From NCEH01 sp002257205 (GTDB taxonomy: Bacteria; Pseudomonadota; Alphaproteobacteria; Rhizobiales; Xanthobacteraceae), in assembly GCF_043195105.1 (NCBI RefSeq), contig NZ_JBAFWO010000001.1: 64,000 nucleotides of DNA, one strand, 5' to 3'. Numbering within the stretch: the first letter of the stretch is position 1; every line of letters begins with the position of its first letter. The notes beneath the pieces were generated by a model. That model was not told the origin of the DNA, did no database searches, and worked only from the letters and a program-made list of their open reading frames with translations. Shown in pieces: positions 44,652-55,824 of the stretch. A program made the position numbers and the translations under genes.

Positions 44652-45065
44652 ATGGCCCACTGGCTCTACAAATCCGAGCCGTTCAAATGGTCGTGGGAGA
44701 TGCAGGTGAAGGCCGGCGCCAAGGGCACCCATTGGGATGGCGTGCGCAACCATTCGGCCAAGCTGAACCTGCTCGCCATGAAGCTGGGCGACCAGGGATT
44801 CTTCTATCATTCCAACGAGGGCAAGGAGATCGTCGGCATCGTCGAGGTGATCCGCGAGGCCTATCCCGACCCCTCCGACCCCAGCGGCAAGTTCGTGATG
44901 GTGGACCTGAAGGCGGTGAAGCCGCTGAAGACCCCGGTGTCGCTCGCCGCCCTCAAGGGCGACCCGCGCTTTGCCGAAATGGCGCTGATCAAATTCTCGC
45001 GCCTGTCCGTGCAGCCGGTGACGGACGCGGAATGGGACATGGTGCTGGCGCTCGCGCAGGGCTGA
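44652..45065 (+). CDS. EVE-domain protein
   Basis: A 137-residue protein formed by one EVE domain (PUA-like fold): HWLYKSEPFKWSWEMQVKAG, then HWDGVRNHSAKLNLLAMKLGDQGFFYHSN and GKEIVGIVEVIREAYPD. EVE domains bind modified bases in DNA or RNA, and the human homologue THYN1 is of this single-domain type. It is followed 71 bp later by a small methyltransferase gene on the same strand, which makes a shared role possible but unproven. Confidence 0.92.
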   Translation: MAHWLYKSEPFKWSWEMQVKAGAKGTHWDGVRNHSAKLNLLAMKLGDQGFFYHSNEGKEIVGIVEVIREAYPDPSDPSGKFVMVDLKAVKPLKTPVSLAALKGDPRFAEMALIKFSRLSVQPVTDAEWDMVLALAQG

Positions 45066-45136
45066 GGCGCGACACCGGCATCGAGCGGGACGGGTTTTGC
45101 TTGTGGCGGGGCGCGCCTGCGGCCAAGGTCTCGGGT

Positions 45137-45832
45137 GTGACCGATCCCCTTTCCCCACCTGTCCCCCATCCGACCGCCACCGATCCCGCCGCCCACGATC
45201 CCGTCCGCTTCGTGCGGGCCGAGACGCGCTTGCGCCCCGTGCCCCTGGTGCCCGAACTTTCCCTCCATGTGGCCGACGAGGCGGTGCCGCTCTGGCAGCG
45301 CACCGAGGAAGAGCTGGGCGCCATGGGCCTGCCGCCGCCGTTCTGGGCCTTCGCCTGGGCGGGCGGGCAGGCGCTGGCGCGCCATGTGCTGGACCATCCC
45401 GATCTGGTGGCGGGCCGGCGGGTGCTGGATTTCGCCTCCGGCTCCGGCCTGGTCGGCCTTGCCGCCACAAGGGCGGGCGCGGCGCACGTGTCCTGCGCCG
45501 ACATTGATGCCTATGCGCTCGCCGCCATCGCGCTGAATGCGCAGGCCAATGGCGTCGTGGTGGAGGTGCGCGGCACCGATCTGGTCGGCACGGACGAAGG
45601 GTGGGACACGGTGCTCGCCGGCGACATCTGCTACGAGCGCGACCTTGCGGAACGCGTGTTCGCCTGGCTGGTGACGCTCTCCCGGCGCGGCGCGCTGGTG
45701 CTGATCGGCGATCCCGGCCGCTCCTATCTGCCCAAGGCGGAGCTGGAGCAACTGGCGGAATATTCCGTGCCGGTGACGCGCGACCTGGAGGATATGGAGA
45801 TCAAGCGCACCTGCGTGTGGCGGCCGCGCTGA
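45137..45832 (+). CDS. Methyltransferase (ETFB lysine methyltransferase / Nnt1-like)
   Basis: A 231-residue class I methyltransferase. PPPFWAFAWAGGQALARHVLDHP precedes motif I VLDFASGSGLVGLAA (about residues 96-110), then CADIDAYALAAIALNAQANG and the post-motif DTVLAGDICYERDLAE. The layout is that of METTL20/ETFB-lysine and Nnt1-type protein methyltransferases. GTG 45137 is used; no ATG occurs before the PPPFWAFAWAGG segment except one just inside it. Confidence 0.85.
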   Translation: MTDPLSPPVPHPTATDPAAHDPVRFVRAETRLRPVPLVPELSLHVADEAVPLWQRTEEELGAMGLPPPFWAFAWAGGQALARHVLDHPDLVAGRRVLDFASGSGLVGLAATRAGAAHVSCADIDAYALAAIALNAQANGVVVEVRGTDLVGTDEGWDTVLAGDICYERDLAERVFAWLVTLSRRGALVLIGDPGRSYLPKAELEQLAEYSVPVTRDLEDMEIKRTCVWRPR

Positions 45833-45887
45833 GGGGAACCCGGCGCATCTTCTTCCGTTGCCTTCGAAGGCCGAAAGGAGACGCACC

Positions 45888-46358
45888 ATGGACAGCCACG
45901 ACATTTGGGAAGAAATGGCCGACCGCCATTCCTGCATGCTGATCGACCGCGACGGGTCCCGCCTGCGCGCCCGGCCCATGGCGCCGGTGGCGCGGGAAGA
46001 GGACCATGCCATCTGGTTCGTCACCGATTCCCGCGCCTCGAAGGACGAGGAGATCCGCGCCGACCCGCAGGTCTGCGTCGCTTTCGCCGATCCGGGCGAT
46101 CATTTTTACCTGTCGGTCTCCGGGCCGGCCGAAATCGTGCGCGACCCGGCCAAGCTGAAGCAGATCTGGTCCAATGCCATGGAAGCCTATTTCCCCGGCG
46201 GGCCAGAGGATCCCAACGCCGTGCTGCTGCGCGTGCGGCCGGAACAGGCGGAATATTGGCAGGGCGATTCCACCCTCATGACCGGGGTGAAGATGGCCGC
46301 CGCCATCATCAAGGAAAAACGCGCCGATCTTGGGGAAAATGCCAAGCTGAGGCTCTGA
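45888..46358 (+). CDS. Pyridoxamine-phosphate-oxidase-like flavoprotein
   Basis: A 156-aa split-barrel protein of the general-stress-protein-26 group: DIWEEMADRHSCMLIDRDGSRLRARPM, IWFVTDSRASKDEEIRADPQVCVAFAD and YLSVSGPAEIVRDPAKLKQIW, ending with WQGDSTLMTGVKMAAA. These bind FMN or F420; the substrate is unknown. AAGGAG sits 7 nt before ATG 45888. Confidence 0.88.
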   Translation: MDSHDIWEEMADRHSCMLIDRDGSRLRARPMAPVAREEDHAIWFVTDSRASKDEEIRADPQVCVAFADPGDHFYLSVSGPAEIVRDPAKLKQIWSNAMEAYFPGGPEDPNAVLLRVRPEQAEYWQGDSTLMTGVKMAAAIIKEKRADLGENAKLRL

Positions 46359-46361
46359 GCC

Positions 46362-46748
46362 TCAGCGCTTCGGCCAGGAGGCCCGTGCCCCGCCGATGGC
46401 GAACACCAGCCAGCCGGCGATCATCAGCATGCCGCCGGTGGGCGCGGTGCCCCACAGCAATTTGACCTCCATCAAGGTCCTGAGCGCCAGATCGCCGGAA
46501 AACAGCAATGTGCCGAGGCCGATGGCCGAGGCGCCAACGAGAATGGCCGTGCGTCCGCGCTCCAGGTTCACGCAGAGTGCCGCCGCGCCCGCGAGCGTGA
46601 CGGCGCCGAGCAGCAGGAACTGGGCGGCGGTGGCGAGCGACGCGCCGCCCGCCAGATGCGCCGCCACCGCGGAGGCCCCGACGCCGGCGGCGCCATAAAG
46701 GCCGGCGACACAGAGCAGGGAGCGAAGCCACAGTGTCATCAATGCCAT
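46362..46748 (-). CDS. DUF423-like small membrane protein
   Basis: A 128-residue protein with four membrane segments (for example LLCVAGLYGAAGVGASAVAAHLAGG and LLLGAVTLAGAAALCVNLERG, then LLFSGDLALRTLMEVKLLWGTAPTGGMLMIAGWLVF). The last stretch matches DUF423 (YgdD/YwdK) well. Function is unknown. ATG 46748 (MALMTLWLRSLL) is used. Confidence 0.82.
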   Translation of the reverse strand: MALMTLWLRSLLCVAGLYGAAGVGASAVAAHLAGGASLATAAQFLLLGAVTLAGAAALCVNLERGRTAILVGASAIGLGTLLFSGDLALRTLMEVKLLWGTAPTGGMLMIAGWLVFAIGGARASWPKR

Positions 46749-46857
46749 CCGACTATCATATGGCTGGGTTATAGCGAGCCGCTGCCCCCGCCGCACTGCG
46801 CACTGCGCCGCAGGGACATGTCCTTACGCCTGATGTCCGTGGTGATATCGTTATCTA

Positions 46858-46878
46858 GAACCAAAGTATTCTTGGTCC
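46858..46878. promoter_or_regulatory. Imperfect inverted repeat upstream of acs
   Basis: ACCAA-N7-TTGGT within GAACCAAAGTATTCTTGGTCC lies about 135 bp before the acs start in an AT-rich pocket (TATCGTTATCTAG). It may be a regulator site. No factor can be named. Confidence 0.35.
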
Positions 46879-47011
46879 AAAGTCTGCCTCGCCCCCGCCT
46901 TGTGAAGGGCCAAGCCGCTCACCATAATCGCGTCAAGCAATTACAAATCCGGCGCAGCGCGGCTCTGATGTGGCGCGCAAGATGCCAACGCACGAAGGGG
47001 AGGTCAGCACC

Positions 47012-48964
<1,953 letters not shown>

Positions 48965-48988
48965 TCCTTCCTCACCTGCGATTTGCGA

Positions 48989-49016
48989 AATGCCCGGGCT
49001 TGGCCCGGGCATTTTC
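48989..49016 (+). terminator. Rho-independent terminator of acs
   Basis: AATGCCCGGGC and GCCCGGGCATT make an 11-bp stem with a TTG loop, followed by TTCG-TTT. It lies 25 bp after the acs stop. Confidence 0.88.
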
Positions 49017-49083
49017 GTTTGTGCCGGCGATTTGACGGGACGGGGTGTTTGCCCCGGCGGAAGCGTGTGCTACAGAGACTTGC

Positions 49084-49102
49084 GTGAAATTACATATTTC
49101 AC
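49084..49102. promoter_or_regulatory. Inverted repeat upstream of the sulfate-binding protein gene
   Basis: GTGAAAT-TACAT-ATTTCAC is a perfect 7-bp inverted repeat, 28 bp before the start codon at 49131, in a short AT-rich island (through TATAAG at 49109-49114). It is a candidate operator or promoter element for sulfur control. A CysB-type site is possible, but I cannot identify the factor. Confidence 0.5.
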
Positions 49103-49130
49103 ACAAAATATAAGTTTTATGGAGAACCCC

Positions 49131-50150
49131 ATGCTGACGCGCCGCGCGTTCTCGACCCTGAGCCTCGCCGCCTTGCTGGCGCCCGGCGTCGCCTTCGCCC
49201 AGCAGGCGCAGCCCGGGCCGAACTCGATCCTCAATGTCTCCTACGACATCGGCCGGGAATTGTTCACGGCGGAGAATGCCGAGTTCGTGCCGTTCTGGAA
49301 GCAGAAGACCGGGCAAGAGCTGACCGTCAACCAGAGCCACGCCGGCTCCTCGCGCCAGGCGCGCGCCATCCTGGAAGGGCTGGAAGCGGACGTGGTGACG
49401 TTCAACCAGGTGCTCGACGTGGAAGTGCTCGCCAAGGCCGGCTATGTGGCCAAGGACTGGCAGAAGAAATTCCCCAACAACGCCTCGCCCTATTATTCCT
49501 TCCCCGCCTTCCTGGTGCGCGACGGCAATCCGAAGAACATCAAGGATTGGAATGACCTCGTCCGCGACGACGTGAAGGTGATCTTCCCCAATCCCAAGAC
49601 CTCCGGCAATGCGCGCTACACCTATCTGGCCGCCTATGCCTATGCGCTGGAGCAGAACAAGGGCGACACCGCCAAGGCGGACGCCTTCGTGAAGAAGCTG
49701 CTCTCCAATGTGCCGGTGTTCGACACCGGCGGACGCGGCGCCACCACCACCTTCGTGGAGCGCGAGACCGGCGACGTGCTGGTGACCTTCGAGGCCGAGA
49801 CCCGCGCCATCGAGGGGCTCTATAAGGACAAGAAGCTGAAGACCATCGTGCCGTCCGTAAGCCTGCTGGCGGAATTCCCGGTGGCCGTGGTGGACAAGGT
49901 GGTGGACAAGCGCGGCTCGCGCCCCGCGGCCACCGCCTATCTCGAATTCCTCTATTCGCCCGCCGGCCAGACGGTGGCGGCGAAGGCGTTCCACCGTGTC
50001 GTCGACAAGAGCGTGGAAGCCCAGTTCAAGGACCAGTTCCCGCCGGTGCGGCTGGTGACGGTGGAAGACGTGTTCGGCGGCTGGGACAAGGCGAACGCCG
50101 AGCAATTCGTCTCCGGCGGCAAGCTGGACCAGGTGTTCGGCGCCCGCTGA
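49131..50150 (+). CDS. sbp: Sulfate ABC transporter substrate-binding protein
   Basis: A 339-residue periplasmic binding protein of the Sbp/CysP type. The signal LTRRAFSTLSLAALLAPGVAFA contains an RR pair, so Tat export is possible. The mature protein shows ILNVSYDIGRELFTAENAEFV, then NQSHAGSSRQARAILEGLEADVVTF and VKVIFPNPKTSGNARYTYLAAYAYAL, all typical. ATG 49131 is used, with GGAG 6 nt upstream; ATG 49119 is in frame but lacks one. Unlike the usual cysTWA clusters, no permease or ATPase genes follow, and a terminator ends it. Confidence 0.92.
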   Translation: MLTRRAFSTLSLAALLAPGVAFAQQAQPGPNSILNVSYDIGRELFTAENAEFVPFWKQKTGQELTVNQSHAGSSRQARAILEGLEADVVTFNQVLDVEVLAKAGYVAKDWQKKFPNNASPYYSFPAFLVRDGNPKNIKDWNDLVRDDVKVIFPNPKTSGNARYTYLAAYAYALEQNKGDTAKADAFVKKLLSNVPVFDTGGRGATTTFVERETGDVLVTFEAETRAIEGLYKDKKLKTIVPSVSLLAEFPVAVVDKVVDKRGSRPAATAYLEFLYSPAGQTVAAKAFHRVVDKSVEAQFKDQFPPVRLVTVEDVFGGWDKANAEQFVSGGKLDQVFGAR

Positions 50151-50174
50151 GCCCCTTTTTCTGCGGTACATGCG

Positions 50175-50204
50175 AAGGGCCGCCCTATCCGGGGCGGCCC
50201 TTTT
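50175..50204 (+). terminator. Rho-independent terminator of sbp
   Basis: AAGGGCCGCCC and GGGCGGCCCTT form an 11-bp stem followed by TTTT-GC. It lies 24 bp after the stop codon. Confidence 0.9.
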
Positions 50205-50419
50205 GCGTTGCGCCTGTTTGCGGGGGGGCGGCGCGACACGCGCTGTCGGATTCGCGCCGCCGATGGCGCGCCTGTGTCGCAATTCACCGCACACGGGCCG
50301 GCACGCCGCGCCGAACCATGCCCGCAAGTCGTTGCGAATGAGAGAATTTCCAAACGGGCGCCGGCGGCACGCTCCTTGAAAGGCGAAGGGATGTTCCGCA
50401 CAGGGGTCCCAGCACCGCC

Positions 50420-50788
50420 ATGACCGACACCGAAGTCGCGCCGACCGAAGCCCTTTCCCTCAGCGACGTGCCGCAGGTCTATCGCCGCCACGTCTTCGCC
50501 TGTTTCCAGCAGCGCCCGCCGGGACACCCGCGCGGCAGCTGCGCCAATTCCGGCGCCAAGCCGCTATGGGATCGCCTGGGCCAGAAGATCGAGGCGACGG
50601 GCCAGCGCGACATCGCCATGACCGCGTCCGGCTGCCTGAGCTTCTGTGCCGCCGGGCCGCTGATGGTGGTCTATCCCGAAGGGGTCTGGTACGCGCCCAA
50701 GAGCGTCGAGGATGTGGACGAGATCGTCGAGACCCATCTGGTGGGCGGCGCGCTGGTGGAGCGGCTGATCATCGTGCCGCGGGTCTGA
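50420..50788 (+). CDS. Thioredoxin-like 2Fe-2S ferredoxin
   Basis: A 122-residue protein of the (2Fe-2S) thioredoxin-like ferredoxin family. The cluster ligands are visible as C in HVFACFQQRPPGHPRGSCANSG (two Cys, 12 residues between) and in TASGCLSFCAAGP (C-x3-C). The end YAPKSVEDVDEIVETHLVGG is typical. It probably carries electrons for an unknown partner. It converges with leuB. Confidence 0.9.
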   Translation: MTDTEVAPTEALSLSDVPQVYRRHVFACFQQRPPGHPRGSCANSGAKPLWDRLGQKIEATGQRDIAMTASGCLSFCAAGPLMVVYPEGVWYAPKSVEDVDEIVETHLVGGALVERLIIVPRV

Positions 50789-50810
50789 ACCCAAAAAGCC
50801 GGGCACCAAA

Positions 50811-50833
50811 AAAGCCGGGCGTGGCCCGACTTT
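50811..50833. terminator. Terminator between ferredoxin and leuB (bidirectional)
   Basis: AAAGCCGGGC and GCCCGACTTT pair with one mismatch around GTG. A-rich sequence on one side and CTTTC on the other suit both directions. A partial duplicate of the left arm (AAAAAGCCGGGC) lies just before it. Confidence 0.75.
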
Positions 50834-50864
50834 CACTCCGCGACGGCGTCTGCGGCAAGGGCGA

Positions 50865-51977
50865 TCAGGCGCTCGCCTTGTCCAGTTCGGCGAGGATCGC
50901 GTCGCCCATTTCCTCGGTGCCGATGATGGTGGCGCCGGGGGTGCGAATGTCGCTGGTGCGCTTGCCCGAGGCCAGCACCCCGGCGATCGCCGCTTCGATC
51001 TGGTCGGCCACCGGGCCGAGGCCGAACGAATAGCGCAGCGCCATGGCGAGCGAGCCGACCATGGCGATGGGATTGGCGATGCCGCGCCCGGCGATGTCCG
51101 GGGCCGAGCCGTGCACCGGCTCATAGAGCGCCGCGCGCTTGCCGGTGATCGGGTCCGCCGCGCCGAGCGAGGCCGAGGGCAGCATGCCCAGCGAGCCGGT
51201 GAGCATGGCGGCGATGTCGGAGAGCACGTCGCCGAACAGGTTGTCGGTGACGATCACGTCGAACTGCTTGGGCCAGCGCACCAATTGCATGGCCAGCGAA
51301 TCCGCCAGCTGGTGCTCCAGCTCCACGTCGGCATAATCCTTGGCGTGCAAGGCGGTGATGGTCTCCTTCCAGAGCACGCCGGAGCGCATCACATTGTGCT
51401 TCTCGCAGGAGGTCACCTTGTTGCGGCGGGTGCGCGCCAGCTCGAACGCCACGCGGCCGATGCGGTCGATCTCATAGGTGTCATACACCTGGGTATCGAT
51501 GGCGCGGCGCTGGCCGTTGCCGAGGTCGAGAATGGTCTTGGGCTCGCCGAAATAGACGCCGCCGGTCAATTCCCGCACGATCAGGATGTCGAGCCCTTCC
51601 ACCACTTCGCGCTTGAGCGAGGAGGCGTCCGCCAGCGCGGGATAGCACAGGGCCGGGCGCAAATTGGCGAACAGGGCGAGATCCTTGCGCAGGCGCAGCA
51701 GGCCGGCTTCCGGGCGCGCCTCATAGGGCACATCAGCCCATTTCGGGCCGCCGACCGCGCCGAGCAGGATGGCGTCCGCCGCCTTGGCCTTTTCCATGGC
51801 GCCGTCGGAAATGGCGACGCCGTGCGCGTCATAGGCGCTGCCGCCCACCAAATCCTCTTCCACCGCGAAGGACACGAGGCCCTGGGCGTCGAGCCAGGAA
51901 ATCAGGCGCTTCACCTGCGCCATGACTTCCGGGCCGATGCCGTCGCCGGGGAGAAGAAGAAGCTTGTGCGTGGCCAT
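50865..51977 (-). CDS. leuB: 3-isopropylmalate dehydrogenase
   Basis: A 370-aa NAD-dependent beta-decarboxylating dehydrogenase of leucine synthesis. It has HKLLLLPGDGIGPEVMAQV, GAVGGPKWADVP, LRKDLALFANLRPAL, VRELTGGVYFGEPKT, VTSCEKHNVMRSG, and the metal-binding VTDNLFGDVLSDIAAMLTGSLGMLPSASLG. leuC, leuD and leuA are not in the window. It has a normal length. It lies downstream of, and in the same direction as, the DMT exporter gene. Confidence 0.96.
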   Translation of the reverse strand: MATHKLLLLPGDGIGPEVMAQVKRLISWLDAQGLVSFAVEEDLVGGSAYDAHGVAISDGAMEKAKAADAILLGAVGGPKWADVPYEARPEAGLLRLRKDLALFANLRPALCYPALADASSLKREVVEGLDILIVRELTGGVYFGEPKTILDLGNGQRRAIDTQVYDTYEIDRIGRVAFELARTRRNKVTSCEKHNVMRSGVLWKETITALHAKDYADVELEHQLADSLAMQLVRWPKQFDVIVTDNLFGDVLSDIAAMLTGSLGMLPSASLGAADPITGKRAALYEPVHGSAPDIAGRGIANPIAMVGSLAMALRYSFGLGPVADQIEAAIAGVLASGKRTSDIRTPGATIIGTEEMGDAILAELDKASA

Positions 51978-52095
51978 GAGACGTTCCTGTTATAAAAGAA
52001 CCCCGGCACCTTTGGCATGGATGGAGGCGGTTCTGGTTGGCGCGGAGTGCTAATGCCTTCCGCCGTCCAAAACAAGCTTGGCGTTATGTTCTGGC

Positions 52096-53085
52096 CTATT
52101 GTCGACCTGTCCGCGTGGCGGTCCAGGCGCCGCCCACGATCAGCAGGCAGGCCAGCGCGAGGGGCCAGCGCGCGGTCGCAAACCCCGTCGCCACCAGCAG
52201 CAGCGTGGAGAGAACCGGCGCGGCATAGGAGGCGACGCCGAGGAGGCCCACGTCGCCGCGCTTCATGCCGATGTCCCAGGCATAAAAGGCGATGCCCACC
52301 GGGCCGATGCCGAGCGCGATCACCGCCGCCCATTGGATCGCCCCGGCCGGCCAGACGGTCTCTTCCCAGGCGAGGTGGCAGAGGCCCGCCAGAACTGCCG
52401 TGGCGAGGCAGAAGCCGGAGACCGCCTGCGTCGGCACATCGGCGAAGCGCGTCGCCGTCACCGAATAGATCGCCCAGATGAAGGCGCAGGCGAGCGCGGC
52501 GAGATAGCCCGGCAGGAAACGCGCCTCGAAGCGCGCCTCGAAGCCGGAAAACCCGCCCTTTCCCGCCAGCAGCACGATGGTGCCGGCAAGGCCGAGCAGG
52601 GCGCCGAGCACATGGGTCCGCTTCAGTCCGGCGCCCGGCAGCATCGCCGCGAGCAGAACGATCAGCAGTGGCCAGAGATAGGCGATCAGCCCGGCCTCGG
52701 CGGGCGGGGCGAGCTTGAGGGCGGAGAAATACATGAAATGATAGCCGAACAGCCCGCCCACCCCGTGCAGCCACGCCGCCGGCCGCTGGCGCAGGACGCG
52801 CAGGCCCGGTCCGCGCAGGGCGGCGATGAGGCCCACCAGTCCGCCGATGGCGAAGGTGAGCGCGGTGAGCAGGAACGGCGGCACCGCGCCCGTGGCGGCG
52901 GTGGAGAGCGCCAGCGTCGACCACAGGGCAATCGCGACGAGGCCGATGCGGGTCGCGCGGCGGGAAGGCGAGGGAGCGGGAGCGGGCGAGGGAGAGGGCG
53001 CGGTCGAGGAAAGGGGCGATGCGCGGTGCGAAAGCGGCGGTTCGGATTCATCCGCCGGAAACTTCGCCCGAAATGGCGGCGTCAT
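52096..53085 (-). CDS. DMT-family exporter (EamA domains, YddG-like)
   Basis: A 329-residue protein with two EamA repeats and about ten membrane segments, from RIGLVAIALWSTLALSTAATG to LALACLLIVGGAWTATR. It resembles the aromatic or neutral amino-acid exporters of the YddG kind (LSTAATGAVPPFLLTALTFAIGGL, then LAYLWPLLIVLLAA-like AYLWPLLIVLLAAMLPG). A Pro/Ser/Ala-rich hydrophilic head of about 45 residues is unusual. Substrate is inferred only. Directly upstream lies a parS site. Confidence 0.85.
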   Translation of the reverse strand: MTPPFRAKFPADESEPPLSHRASPLSSTAPSPSPAPAPSPSRRATRIGLVAIALWSTLALSTAATGAVPPFLLTALTFAIGGLVGLIAALRGPGLRVLRQRPAAWLHGVGGLFGYHFMYFSALKLAPPAEAGLIAYLWPLLIVLLAAMLPGAGLKRTHVLGALLGLAGTIVLLAGKGGFSGFEARFEARFLPGYLAALACAFIWAIYSVTATRFADVPTQAVSGFCLATAVLAGLCHLAWEETVWPAGAIQWAAVIALGIGPVGIAFYAWDIGMKRGDVGLLGVASYAAPVLSTLLLVATGFATARWPLALACLLIVGGAWTATRTGRQ

Positions 53086-53142
53086 CCGCCGCGAAGCCGC
53101 GGTGAAGCGGCCTTGATCCGATGTTCGTCTGCGCTAAGCCAT

Positions 53143-53158
53143 TGTTTCACGTGAAACA
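53143..53158. promoter_or_regulatory. parS: parS centromere site A
   Basis: TGTTTCACGTGAAACA is a perfect match to the chromosomal parS consensus bound by ParB. It lies in the space between the DMT exporter gene and phbB. Its flanks are shared with the second site at 62007-62022. Confidence 0.93.
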
Positions 53159-53276
53159 TTTTCGGAAAACAGGGGGCTCAGGGGAGCTTTCGGGGTCTTC
53201 GGCGGGCGACCGGGATCGGCCCGCCGAAGCGTGATTTACGCGTGAAAAGGCAAAGGCGGCAAGCGCTTTGCACCCC

Positions 53277-53999
53277 TCAGCAGATGTATTGCGCGCCGTT
53301 GGCGGTCAGCGTCGAGCCGGTGATGAAGCCGGCATCGTCGGCGGCCAGGAACACCACGCAGCGGGCGATATCCTCCGGCTCGCCCAAGCGGCCGACCGGG
53401 ATGGTGGCGACGATCTTCTCCAACGCATCGGCGGGCACCGCGCGCACCATTTCGGTGGCGATATAGCCCGGCGCGATGGCATTGACGGTGACGCCGACCT
53501 TCGCGCCTTCCTGCGCCAGCGCCTTCACGAAGCCGATCTCTCCGGCCTTGGCGGCGGAATAATTGGTCTGGCCGAACTGGCCCTTCTGCCCGTTGATGGA
53601 CGAGATGCAGATGACGCGGCCGAACTTGCGCGCGCGCATGCCCTCAATGACCTGGCGGGTCATGTTGAAGAGGCTGTTGAGATTGGTATTTATGACGGCG
53701 TTCCACTGCTCGAACGTCATGCGGTGCAACTGCCCGTCGCGGGTGATGCCGGCATTGTTCACCAGCACGTCCACCGGGCCGAGTTCGGCTTCCACCTTGG
53801 CGACGCCGGCCTTGCAGGCCTCGAAATCGGAGACGTCCCATTTGAAAGCCGGAATGCCGGTCTTGGCCGTGAAAGCCTCGGCTGCCGCATCATTGCCGGC
53901 ATAATTGGCGGCCACCTGATAGCCCGCCGCCTTTAGGGCGATGGAGATCGCTTCGCCGATCCCGCGGGTTCCCCCAGTCACCAGTGCGACACGCGCCAT
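53277..53999 (-). CDS. phbB: Acetoacetyl-CoA reductase (PHB synthesis)
   Basis: A 240-residue short-chain dehydrogenase that reduces acetoacetyl-CoA to (R)-3-hydroxybutyryl-CoA with NADPH. It has GGTRGIGEAISIAL (cofactor loop), NNAGITRDGQLHRM, the catalytic stretch CISSINGQKGQFGQTNYSAAKAGEIGF with Ser, Tyr and Lys, and IAPGYIATEMV. ATG 53999 (MARVALVTGG) has GAGGGA upstream. It has its own leader, because phbA ends with a terminator. Confidence 0.95.
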   Translation of the reverse strand: MARVALVTGGTRGIGEAISIALKAAGYQVAANYAGNDAAAEAFTAKTGIPAFKWDVSDFEACKAGVAKVEAELGPVDVLVNNAGITRDGQLHRMTFEQWNAVINTNLNSLFNMTRQVIEGMRARKFGRVICISSINGQKGQFGQTNYSAAKAGEIGFVKALAQEGAKVGVTVNAIAPGYIATEMVRAVPADALEKIVATIPVGRLGEPEDIARCVVFLAADDAGFITGSTLTANGAQYIC

Positions 54000-54329
54000 G
54001 TTCGTCTCCCTCTTCATTCGTCTTCTGCCGAGGCCGCGTTGGTGCAGCCTTTCTCAAACCTGGCCACGCCGCCGACTGAGCCGCGCCGACCGTTCGCATA
54101 TCGCCCCGCTTCGTTCGAGCCGTTCCGCCGCGTCTTGCTGCCGCGCCCGAAACCGGGATCGAATCGGTGCCCGCTTTCCTTACGCCGCCAACCGTGACCG
54201 ATGAAAGGAAGAGGAGCCATACCCTTAGCGGGGATTGCTTCCGCTGCGTTTGATTCATCCCAAGCAAATTCGCTTCAGACGGGAATAATGCCGATCTGCA
54301 ACGCGCCCGGCCGGATCATGATAACGAAA

Positions 54330-54353
54330 ACGCCCGGACACGGGTCCGGGCGT
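54330..54353 (-). terminator. Rho-independent terminator of phbA
   Basis: Read on the minus strand, ACGCCCGGAC and GTCCGGGCGT (perfect 10-bp stem, 4-nt loop) are followed by TTTTCG. It lies 54 bp after the phbA stop and separates phbA from phbB. The rest of the 407-bp gap before phbB holds no supported gene. Confidence 0.88.
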
Positions 54354-54406
54354 CATCGCAATCAAGGGGCGGCCGGTGGTCTTTCGCCGGTCGCGGAGCG
54401 ACGGGC

Positions 54407-55585
<1,179 letters not shown>

Positions 55586-55687
55586 GATGGTCTCCTGCGG
55601 GCGGGCGGCTTTTGCGCCGCACTCGGATGCCGCGCATCGTGGTTTCGCGCGCCCGCCCGTGTCAATGACCCATGTCGTCGTACGGCA

Positions 55688-55739
55688 CTGCGCAAATACG
55701 AAACAGGCCTAAATGTTGCGCACTATTTGCGCAGCAAAT
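55688..55739. promoter_or_regulatory. Candidate PhaR operator between phbA and phaR
   Basis: CTGCGCAAAT (55688-55697) and ATTTGCGCAG (55725-55734) are perfect inverted repeats 27 bp apart. Another TTGCGCA is at 55716-55722, and a second small palindrome ATTTGC-GCA-GCAAAT ends at 55739. TGC/GCA-rich sites are what PhaR repressors bind in related bacteria. It sits in the shared promoter region. Confidence 0.65.
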
Positions 55740-55824
55740 TCGACGCCCGCGCTGCACAAAAGGGTGGCACAACCCTCGGAAACGACTTAACCTCATGGCA
55801 GTTGAGGAAACGGATGACCGGACA

